A stretch of DNA of 64,000 nucleotides from Candidatus Eiseniibacteriota bacterium (lineage in GTDB: Bacteria > Eisenbacteria > RBG-16-71-46 > CAIMUX01): positions 186,001 to 250,000 of the forward strand of contig JADJQY010000005.1 in NCBI GenBank assembly GCA_016712505.1. The letters run 5' to 3'. Made by a program: the position numbers and the translations under genes. The notes beneath the pieces are model-generated. The model saw only the letters and a program-made list of their open reading frames with translations, was not told the DNA's origin and searched no databases. The stretch's first letter is position 1. Each line of letters opens with the position of its first letter. This document shows positions 26,157-33,405 of the stretch, one piece after another.

Positions 26157-28787
26157 CTACGGGCCGGGCGTCGGCGGGGGCGCGCTTCCATCCCGACGGG
26201 AGTCACGTCGCGCGGGCCGCCACTCCTCCAGCCGCTGGAGCTGTGCTTCGAGCTTTCGCCTGAGATCGGGCGGAAGCGGGCGCACGTCGCGCGGCAGGGT
26301 CGCGATGGTCGTCTCCTCCCGGCCGAGGCTCTCCTCCCGACGGAGCCCGAGGGCCGCGCTAGCGCCGAGGCCAGGATCGGCCTCCGCGCGGCGAAGCGTC
26401 GCCTCGATCTCGGCCGTCGCGGCGTCGAGCGCCGCCTGGGTCTCGACCAGCAGCGTCTCCCCGCCCCCCTTGGGCGCGAGCAGGCGCTCCGCCCGGGTGC
26501 GACGGAGCCCGGTGAGGGGCACCTTCGGCGTGTACTCGGACAGCCCCACCAGTCCGTGCAGGAGGATCTGCGCCGCCTCCTTGTCCGGGATCCGTCCCTT
26601 CATGAAGGCATCAGGGTCCTGGAGGTACTGCGGAAGGAGCGGAGAGCCGACGCACGACGGACACCCCTCGTCGCAGGGACAACCGGCAACCAGCTTCAGC
26701 GCCTCGGGCAGGATCTCGGCAATCCGATGGAACGCGCGTTGGGCATAGCCCAGCCCACCGGGATACTTGTCGTAGACGTAGAGCGTGGGCCCCTGCGGGG
26801 TCCTCATGTCGACCACCGTGCCGAGGTCGAGCGGATCGCACATGGCGAAGAGGGAGATCACCTCGCAGAGTACATTGGCGATCCCGGCCAGGCCATCCGC
26901 CGGGACCCGCCCGTGATCGAGCGCCCGCCGCATCAGCGCGGCCGACGGGGTGAACCAGAGCCCGGTGGTGTGGAGGGTCAGATCGGGCAGTTCGACCGAG
27001 CCGAAACCGAGCGAATCACGGGTGCCGAACTTGATCTTCTTGAACATGCAGACTTTTTCGTGGACCAGGCACTCGCCGAAACTCAGGTCTCCATCGGTGA
27101 TTGGCTTCGACATCTCCGGCTCGCGCGACTCGATGTGGCTGTCGGTGATCGCCTGGGTGTAGTAATCGAGATCGGCCCGGTGGATGTAGGCCGTCCGCTC
27201 CGAGAGATCGAGGGTGTCGACGAAGTAGGTCTCCCCTTCGTGCATGTAGATCGCCTGGGGGTGCACCTGCGAGTAGGCCGAGGCCTCGTCGATCGTGCCG
27301 ATCACGCGGTTCTCCCGCCCGGTCTTCTCCCGCAGGCTCCCCGGGGCACCCGCGCCCAGTCCGGCCGTGGCATCGATGATGGTGTAGACATTGTCGCCCG
27401 AATTGCGCAACGAGAAGGTCGCCGCCGGATGGTCGCCGCGGGTATAGAACCAGCGGCCCTTGATCTCCTTCAGCACCTGCCGGTCCTGCAACAGATCGAG
27501 AATGGCCGGCGCATACTCACCGAAACGCGGCTCCTCGTCGCGCGTGACCGGAATCTCCAGCGCGGCGCAACGGAGGTGGTTGACCAGGATGTGCGGGTTG
27601 GCCGGATCGAGCACCGCCTGCTCCGGAGTTTGCCCGAAGAACCATTCCGGGTTCTGGGCCAGGTACTGATCGAGCGGAGCGTTGTGCGCGATCAGGATCG
27701 CGGCCGATTCCTCGTGCCGCCGCCCGGCACGCCCCGCCTGCTGCCAGGTCGAGGCGATCGTGCCGGGGTATCCCACCATGAGGGCGACATCGAGGCTACC
27801 GATGTCGACTCCCAGCTCGAGTGCGTTGGTCGAGATGACCCCGAGCAACTCCCCGTCGAACAACGCGGCCTCGATCTTCCGCCGCTCCTCCGCCAGGTAC
27901 CCGCCGCGATAGGCGCGGATCTTCTTGGCCAACCCTCCTCCGGCCGACCGCAGTTCCTCCTGGCAGTAGCGGAGCAGCACCTCGGTCAGGAGGCGCGCCT
28001 TGACGAAGGCGATGACCTGATACCCCTCACGCACGAGGTGGACGAGCAGGTCCCGCGCTTCCAGGTTCGAGCTTTTGCGCTCCAGGCCGGTGGCGCCGTA
28101 GTGGGGCGGGTTCCAGAGCAAGAAGTGCTTGGTTCCGCGCGGCGAGCCGTCGCGGTCGACCACGTCGAAGTGATGACCGGTCAGCTTCTCCGCCAGCTCG
28201 GCCGGATTCGCGATGGTGGCCGAGGCGCAGATCCAGGTTGGTTCGCAGCCGTAGTGGCGACAGATCCGGCTCAATCGCCGCAGCACGTTGGCCACATGGG
28301 AGCCGAAGATGCCGCGATAGACGTGGATCTCATCGACCACGATGTAGCGCAGCCGGGTGAAGAACTCCGCCCAGCGCGAGTGGTTGGGCAGGATGCCGGA
28401 GTGGAGCATGTCCGGGTTGGTCAAGAGCAGGTTCGCCTCGTCCCGCAGGCGGTTGCGAAGCGCGGTCGGAGTATCGCCGTCGTAGACTCCGGCGTTGAAG
28501 TGCAGCGCTCCCGGGCGGGGGCCTCCCCGCGTCCGGGTTCTCCCCCGCGCGACCTCCGTCTCCTCCTCGTCGAGAAATCGCTTCAGTCCCTTGAGCTGGT
28601 CCTGGGCCAGCGCCTTGGTCGGGAACAGGTAGAGGGCCCGCGCGTTCGGGTCCTCGAGCAGCCCCTCGAGCACCGGCAGGTTGTAGCACATGGTCTTGCC
28701 CGAGGCGGTGCCGGTCACGACCACGACATTCCGTCCGGTCCGGACCGCGTCGATCGCCGCCGCCTGGTGGACATAGAGCCGTTCCAC
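26157..28787 (-). CDS. DEAD/DEAH helicase with DUF1998 domain (MrfA/YprA-like), N-terminus frameshifted
   Basis: An SF2 helicase of 876 residues in this frame. Walker A is TGTASGKT, the DEAH box is VVDEIHVYRG, the C-terminal helicase domain has ALELGVDIGS and QQAGRAGRR, and DUF1998 carries the cysteine site CPCDEGCPSCVGS. In Bacillus subtilis MrfA works with the nuclease MrfB in repair of mitomycin damage; here an MrfB-like gene lies just upstream. The frame as read begins at GTG 28787 within the sequence VERLYVHQ, which is internal to family members; the missing N-terminus is in another frame at 28788-28948. One G too few in a G5 run near 28790 explains this. Confidence 0.9.
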   Translation of the reverse strand: MERLYVHQAAAIDAVRTGRNVVVVTGTASGKTMCYNLPVLEGLLEDPNARALYLFPTKALAQDQLKGLKRFLDEEETEVARGRTRTRGGPRPGALHFNAGVYDGDTPTALRNRLRDEANLLLTNPDMLHSGILPNHSRWAEFFTRLRYIVVDEIHVYRGIFGSHVANVLRRLSRICRHYGCEPTWICASATIANPAELAEKLTGHHFDVVDRDGSPRGTKHFLLWNPPHYGATGLERKSSNLEARDLLVHLVREGYQVIAFVKARLLTEVLLRYCQEELRSAGGGLAKKIRAYRGGYLAEERRKIEAALFDGELLGVISTNALELGVDIGSLDVALMVGYPGTIASTWQQAGRAGRRHEESAAILIAHNAPLDQYLAQNPEWFFGQTPEQAVLDPANPHILVNHLRCAALEIPVTRDEEPRFGEYAPAILDLLQDRQVLKEIKGRWFYTRGDHPAATFSLRNSGDNVYTIIDATAGLGAGAPGSLREKTGRENRVIGTIDEASAYSQVHPQAIYMHEGETYFVDTLDLSERTAYIHRADLDYYTQAITDSHIESREPEMSKPITDGDLSFGECLVHEKVCMFKKIKFGTRDSLGFGSVELPDLTLHTTGLWFTPSAALMRRALDHGRVPADGLAGIANVLCEVISLFAMCDPLDLGTVVDMRTPQGPTLYVYDKYPGGLGYAQRAFHRIAEILPEALKLVAGCPCDEGCPSCVGSPLLPQYLQDPDAFMKGRIPDKEAAQILLHGLVGLSEYTPKVPLTGLRRTRAERLLAPKGGGETLLVETQAALDAATAEIEATLRRAEADPGLGASAALGLRREESLGREETTIATLPRDVRPLPPDLRRKLEAQLQRLEEWRPARRDSRRDGSAPPPTPGP

Positions 28788-28948
28788 CCCCAGCTCCCCA
28801 GGGCCGCCTGGATTTCGGGACGCAACGGAGCGGCCGGATCGGCATACTCCGCGGCCCGTGGGGGCAGGGTGGCACGATGGGCGATCTGCCCACCGTTTCC
28901 GGCCATACCCTCGAGCAGATCAAGCAATGGATGAAGGCTTCGCGCCAT
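28788..28948 (-). pseudogene. N-terminal piece of the MrfA-like helicase in a shifted frame
   Basis: From ATG 28948 this frame encodes MARSLHPLLDLLEG, then IAHRATLPPRAAEYADP and LRPEIQAALGSWG, which is how DUF1998 helicases begin. Adding a single G to the G5 run at about 28790 joins it to VERLYVHQAAAID of the main frame. It is either a real frameshift, leaving a helicase that starts at GTG 28787, or a base-calling error. Confidence 0.75.
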
Positions 28949-29028
28949 GCCCAACCTCGGTTGTGGGGTCTCGGTTCTGGGTTGACTGCCGATCAGTTGT
29001 TCGGCGCGCGCAGTATAGCCCAGGGCCG

Positions 29029-29697
29029 CTACGATTCCTCGGGCAACCTCGCGTCCAAACCTGGCTCCGGCTCCTCCAGGTGCAGCCAGAGTCGGGCCAG
29101 GGTGACGAGATCCTCCCGGTTGTGCAGCAGGATGCGCAACAGATCGCCGGGAGCCCCCGTGCGGACGAAGGCGTGGTAGGCCGGGGGGATCTCCCCCCCC
29201 TCGAGGTCGTGCGAGCGGTGATGACCAAAGACCCGTGATTCGAGGGTTTTCAACCGGCAGTTCGGGAGCACGCCACGGTAGACCTTTCGCGCGGGAAAGA
29301 GGAGATCGCGATGCTCGCGGGGCTCCGGCAGCTTGAGACCGTAGTAGGCGCAGCGCCTGCGCAGCGAGGGGAGATCGAAGCTCTTGCCGTTGAAGCTGCC
29401 CCAGAGCGGACGCCGGGCCGCCTCCTCCGCGTAGGCCGAGAGGATCGACTCCTCCTCGGTGTAGTCACAGGCCAGTAGCTGGACGACCGAGGGGACTCCT
29501 CCCTCGACCACCAGGAAACCGACCAGGAAGATCGGCCGCCCGACGAACCCGAGGGTCTCGAGATCGAAGCAGAGCGTCTCCTCGCCCAACGACAGCAGCT
29601 CGTCGCGCCCTCGGAGCGGGTGGACCAATCGCAGGTAGGCATCCCCGGGGCGCGTGAAGTCGGCGAGCGGGAAGGCGGTGGCGAGCGACGCGTGCAT
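29029..29697 (-). CDS. RNase H-like 3'-5' exonuclease, MrfB/YprB-like
   Basis: A 222-residue protein with the YprB ribonuclease-H-like (DEDD) core: the acidic pair in LCFDLETLG, a third aspartate in FNGKSFDLPSL and the fourth in HNREDLVTLARL. It is shorter than B. subtilis MrfB, lacking the C-terminal TPR-like extension. It lies 80 bp upstream of the MrfA-like helicase on the same strand, the same pairing as yprA-yprB, which supports a DNA-repair role. ATG 29697 was chosen because the upstream frame overlaps the alanyl editing gene. Confidence 0.85.
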   Translation of the reverse strand: MHASLATAFPLADFTRPGDAYLRLVHPLRGRDELLSLGEETLCFDLETLGFVGRPIFLVGFLVVEGGVPSVVQLLACDYTEEESILSAYAEEAARRPLWGSFNGKSFDLPSLRRRCAYYGLKLPEPREHRDLLFPARKVYRGVLPNCRLKTLESRVFGHHRSHDLEGGEIPPAYHAFVRTGAPGDLLRILLHNREDLVTLARLWLHLEEPEPGLDARLPEES

Positions 29698-29731
29698 CCC
29701 GGAGATGCTACCACGCGCGCCGCGCCGGCGA

Positions 29732-30973
29732 TCAATCGCCCGGCAGTCCCAGCCGATCGAGGTCGAGCGTATGGAGTGCCCGCAGGTGTTCCTCGGCCTC
29801 GGCCGCTCCGCTCCCCTGGGCGAAGCGCTCGTTCCCCCCGCCCTTGCCGCCAACCTTCCCCAACCAGTTGCGCAAGGCAACGTCGGCTCGCCAACCGGCG
29901 ATCGGCGTCGGCTCGGCCCGCGCCGCCATCCAGAAGGCACGTCCCGCCTCGAGTCCCCCGACCAGGGCCAGGGCGCCGCCCCCGCCGACGAAGCGATTGC
30001 TGAGCGCCCGCGCCTCGTCCATCGTGGCCGCGGGCAACCAGAGACGAAGCCGACGCAGGCCGCCCTGCCCCTCGCCCTGCGCGCGATAGAGGCGCTCGCC
30101 CTCCCGCTCCCCCGCCTCCAGACGCAGTCGACGCACCTCCTTGGCCAGGGCAAGACTCTCCTCGCGCCAGCCGCGCATCGATTCCGGGATCGCGCGCCAG
30201 TGGATCGAGTGCGCTCGCGCCGTCGCGTCGAGCAAGTGCTGCACGTCCCCCAGGTAAGCCAGAGCGCGGTGACCGACCAGGAAGCGAACCCGCCACGCCG
30301 CCTTGTTCTTCTCCCAACCGAGGACATGGATCGGCCCGATCTCTCCGCTCCGGCGCGCGTGGGTGCCGCCGCAGAGCGACCAGTCGAACCCCTCGATCTC
30401 GATCAGCCGCAGGACGTCGTGCTGTACCCCTGGGTCCTTCCGCACCGGAAAGCGATGCAGTTCCGAGCGTTCGATCTCGTGCACCCGGACGGGCAGATCG
30501 TCCAGCACGCAGTCGTTCGCCAGACGCAGCGCCGCGGCGATCGAGGCGCGCGTGGGCTCCGCTCCCGCCAGGTCGATGGTCGATTCCTCCCGCCCGAGGT
30601 GAAAGCTGACCGTGTCCCCCAACCCGGCGCGGAGACAGGCGGCGGAGAGGACGTGCTGCCCGCTGTGCTGCTCCAGATGATCCCGTCTCCGGGGAGCATC
30701 CACCCGGCCCTCGAGGCAGTCCCCGGGAGCGATTCGCGCCTCCCGGTCGACGCCGTGCCAGACCACCCCCTCGACCTCGCGCAGACCGAGCAGGGGCCAC
30801 TCTCCCAGCTGTCCCTGATCGCTGGGCTGTCCGCCCGACTCGACGTAGAACGCGCTCTGGTCGAGGGCAAGCTCGAGCCGTTCGGCCCGTGCCTCGACCG
30901 CCACAACCTCGGCCTGAAAGTTCAGCAGAAAGCTGTCCTGACGATGCAATCGCTCGGTGGCGGAAATGCCCAT
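29732..30973 (-). CDS. Alanyl-tRNA editing protein (AlaX-type, with DHHA1-like C-terminus)
   Basis: A 413-residue stand-alone version of the editing half of alanyl-tRNA synthetase, which hydrolyses Ser- or Gly-tRNA-Ala. The zinc ligands are in EQHSGQHVLSA near residue 105 and LCGGTHARR near residue 205. FYVESGGQPSDQG is the family N-terminal element. The C-terminal 150 residues include a coiled coil and a glycine-rich NRFVGGGGALALVGG end like DHHA1, so this is the long AlaX form. No synthetase domain is present. The 34-bp gap to the MrfB-like gene suggests one operon with it. Confidence 0.88.
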   Translation of the reverse strand: MGISATERLHRQDSFLLNFQAEVVAVEARAERLELALDQSAFYVESGGQPSDQGQLGEWPLLGLREVEGVVWHGVDREARIAPGDCLEGRVDAPRRRDHLEQHSGQHVLSAACLRAGLGDTVSFHLGREESTIDLAGAEPTRASIAAALRLANDCVLDDLPVRVHEIERSELHRFPVRKDPGVQHDVLRLIEIEGFDWSLCGGTHARRSGEIGPIHVLGWEKNKAAWRVRFLVGHRALAYLGDVQHLLDATARAHSIHWRAIPESMRGWREESLALAKEVRRLRLEAGEREGERLYRAQGEGQGGLRRLRLWLPAATMDEARALSNRFVGGGGALALVGGLEAGRAFWMAARAEPTPIAGWRADVALRNWLGKVGGKGGGNERFAQGSGAAEAEEHLRALHTLDLDRLGLPGD

Positions 30974-31039
30974 CCTGGTCCCCCGGAAGATCGCCTGGTG
31001 ATCTGGTTGCCGTCTCGGAGCCGCGCGGTCCTCTCGAGT

Positions 31040-32131
31040 CTAGTCGGGGTGATCCCAGTCGCTGTCGGCGCGGGTGACGAACCAGGCAGCCGGATCGTTG
31101 AGAAGCTCGGTCGAGGCCGGGCAGGTCGCGCCCAGGCTGAATAGCAGCCGCTTCCCCGAGGCGCGCTGCCCCTTCCAGAAGCCGAGCCGGCTCAAGGTTG
31201 GTTCGGCGCGCGGACTGTTCAGGTCGGCGACCAGCGCCTCGACCTCGCGCCCGCGGAACCAGTCGACGCACCAGGCGAAGAGCGGACCACTCCAGGCGAT
31301 CGGGCAGAGATAGTCGACCACGAAGCCGACCTCGACCCCCAACTGCTCCCCGGAGCGCAGGACCGCGTAGCCCAGGACAGTCTCGCCCCGCATCAGATAG
31401 AAGCGGTGGTAGAGCCCGGCATCGACCGAATCATCGAAACGCCAGCCCAGGAAAGCGAGGTCCCGTCGCGCGGCGATCGGGTAGTCAGGACTGCTGGTCC
31501 GCCAGATCGCGTCGGCCCGTGCGTCGAACCGAGGAATCTCGACCAACCGGGTCCCACTGCCAAAGGCGTAGGTCGAGTTGATGGTGTCGAGCAGCTTGAT
31601 CCCCGGGGTGGCGAGATGGGCGGCAGCCCCGAGAAGTCCCCCCTCGCGACCGCGCCAGGCGAGGATCTTGTTCAGGCGGTAGGGACGGACGAAGGTGGGA
31701 AGAGACCCCAGGCCGACCCAACCGGAACGGATGACCGCCCGGTACGCAGCCTCCGTGGCGCCAACCGCCATGACGAGGTCGTACGAGCGCCGGTAGGTAT
31801 CGGTGAGCGCCGGTCCGATACCCCGCAGTCGCCATTCCGGCCGGACCATCAGGTCGACCGACCAACTGGAGTTGAGTTCGAGATCCCCCACCTTGAGCCG
31901 GTGACTGATCCCCGCCTGCTGGCCGACGACCTCCCCTTCGTGGGTGGCGATCCAGAGCGAGGCCTCTGGCTCGACCTTGAGCGGGTTGGATACGAAGAGC
32001 CAGCGGCGCCGGGCTTCGTCCAGCTGCCGGGCGCGTGGACCGAACAGCTCCTGCTGGAAGCGATGGAGCGCCTCGCCCTCTTCCGGCGCGAAGCGCGCGA
32101 TCAACTGGCTCCTTCGCTCGAGGAGACCCAT
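31040..32131 (-). CDS. GNAT family N-acetyltransferase
   Basis: A 363-residue protein with a GNAT-like N-terminal half. It has the strand-loop SLWIATHEGEVVGQQAG, a membrane-free core, and the acetyl-CoA loop region SVDLMVRPEWRLRGIGPAL. The second half repeats an acyltransferase-like fold (YLMRGETVLGYAVLR, VADLNSPRAEPTLSRLGF). Acceptor unknown; long GNATs of this kind are often found with polysaccharide or peptidyl-lipid pathways. ATG 32131 is chosen because the upstream frame is low quality and overlaps the divergent methyltransferase leader. Weak ribosome site. Confidence 0.7.
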   Translation of the reverse strand: MGLLERRSQLIARFAPEEGEALHRFQQELFGPRARQLDEARRRWLFVSNPLKVEPEASLWIATHEGEVVGQQAGISHRLKVGDLELNSSWSVDLMVRPEWRLRGIGPALTDTYRRSYDLVMAVGATEAAYRAVIRSGWVGLGSLPTFVRPYRLNKILAWRGREGGLLGAAAHLATPGIKLLDTINSTYAFGSGTRLVEIPRFDARADAIWRTSSPDYPIAARRDLAFLGWRFDDSVDAGLYHRFYLMRGETVLGYAVLRSGEQLGVEVGFVVDYLCPIAWSGPLFAWCVDWFRGREVEALVADLNSPRAEPTLSRLGFWKGQRASGKRLLFSLGATCPASTELLNDPAAWFVTRADSDWDHPD

Positions 32132-32373
32132 GACCCGGTGATTGCCCCCTTCTCCGAACCGAAGTCCGGCCCCGATCCCGAGATCCCGACTCCGGAGCCT
32201 ACCGAAGCCCGGACCGTCCAGCCAGCGGCTTGATGAAAATCGGGCTCCGGGCCGCGCCCCGCACACCGCGAAGGTGCCCATCCCACTCATCGACCCACGG
32301 CGCCTGCCTCCTGAGCCCGACCTCCGATCCGTGGCGATCGACTGGAGCGGGCGGAAACCGTATCCTGGACCGG

Positions 32374-33189
32374 ATGGACATTCCCACCATTACGTCGTCC
32401 CAGAATCGGCAGTTGATCCGCGTGCGGCGCCTCGTGGCCCGGCCGAAGGAGTGCCGCCGGGAGGGGCTTCTGGTCGCCGACGGCGTGCATCTGGTTCAGG
32501 AAGCGCTCAAGGCGCGGCTCCGCTGTGCCGGGCTGTTCGTGACCGCCGGGCAGCGCACGGCGGAGATTGAGCAGATCGTGCACGAAGCGGAACAGCACCG
32601 CCTGGCGCTCTACCCGGTCCTCCCGCACCTCTTTCGAGCCCTGTCCCCGGTCGAATCGCCGCAGGGAGTCCTCGGGTTGTTCGAACGTCCACGGTGGGAG
32701 CGCTCCGCGCTCTGGAAGGATCTCGCCGAGGACGACCGTGGCCACCTGGTCATCCTCGACGGAGTCCAGGACCCGACCAACGTCGGATCGATCCTGCGCA
32801 GCGCCCAGGCAGCCGGGATCCGCGGGCTGATCACCACCCCACATACCGTCGATCCATTCCACCACCGCGCCCTTCGAGCGGCGATGGGAGCGGCATTCCA
32901 CCTCCCGATCGTGGTTGAGGAGCCGGTCTTGCCGCTTCTCTCGACCCTCCGCAACGTCGGCTACCAGACTCTCGCCCTGTCCGCCCAGGGCGACCGGTCG
33001 ATCGCCGACCTCCCGCGGGGTCGATTCGCATTCCTATTCGGCGCCGAAGGCTCCGGACTCGCCTCGGGGGTCGAGGCGCAGTGCGCGCTGCGGGTGAAGA
33101 TTCCGATGGCCCGCGACATCGATTCCCTCGGTGTGGCCGCCGCCGCGGCGGTGGCCTTCTTTACCGTCTACCTCCGGGACCCAGCGTAG
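32374..33189 (+). CDS. TrmH/SpoU family RNA 2'-O-methyltransferase
   Basis: A 271-residue SPOUT methyltransferase acting on rRNA or tRNA ribose. A substrate-binding N-terminus (SSQNRQLIRVRRLVARPKEC) is followed by the knotted domain. Motif 1 is GVQDPTNVGSILRSAQAAG, motif 2 is FLFGAEGSGL and motif 3 is VKIPMARDIDSLGVAAAAAV. Motif 3 normally reads S-L-N-V-S; here the asparagine is replaced by glycine, which may alter activity. A strong hairpin separates it from the convergent cysteine-repeat gene. Confidence 0.88.
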   Translation: MDIPTITSSQNRQLIRVRRLVARPKECRREGLLVADGVHLVQEALKARLRCAGLFVTAGQRTAEIEQIVHEAEQHRLALYPVLPHLFRALSPVESPQGVLGLFERPRWERSALWKDLAEDDRGHLVILDGVQDPTNVGSILRSAQAAGIRGLITTPHTVDPFHHRALRAAMGAAFHLPIVVEEPVLPLLSTLRNVGYQTLALSAQGDRSIADLPRGRFAFLFGAEGSGLASGVEAQCALRVKIPMARDIDSLGVAAAAAVAFFTVYLRDPA

Positions 33190-33284
33190 GCCCCGACCCA
33201 GGTCGCGCTCCCGGTACCGCTCGAGCGTCCGCCGCCCCGCAACACGCGCCCCCCGTGTCCGACCAGTCCAGGCCCCGCGCCGAA

Positions 33285-33329
33285 ACGCAGAGCGCCCCCG
33301 CCACGGGTGTGACGGGGGCGCTCCTGCGT
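33285..33329. terminator. Bidirectional hairpin between convergent genes
   Basis: A perfect 10-bp stem (AGCGCCCCCG with its complement, 12-base loop) extended by a further ACGCAG/CTGCGT pairing across a one-base bulge. It lies midway between the stops of the methyltransferase and the cysteine-repeat gene. No T run, so rho-independent action is probable but not certain. Confidence 0.65.
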
Positions 33330-33405
33330 TGATCAGACCAGCCTCCGATCAGGCCGGCTTCCGTCCGTCGCTGCGACGACCGGAACCGAGTCCTGGGGGC
33401 GGCTC

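Noticed and set aside
28770..28800. Programmed ribosomal frameshift in the helicase gene
   Set aside because: No slippery heptamer, upstream Shine-Dalgarno-like stimulator or downstream pseudoknot was seen; a base-count error in a G5 run is simpler.
26040..28934. Plus-strand open frame of over 950 codons across the helicase
   Set aside because: Antisense shadow; composition H/R/D/L-rich, no motif.
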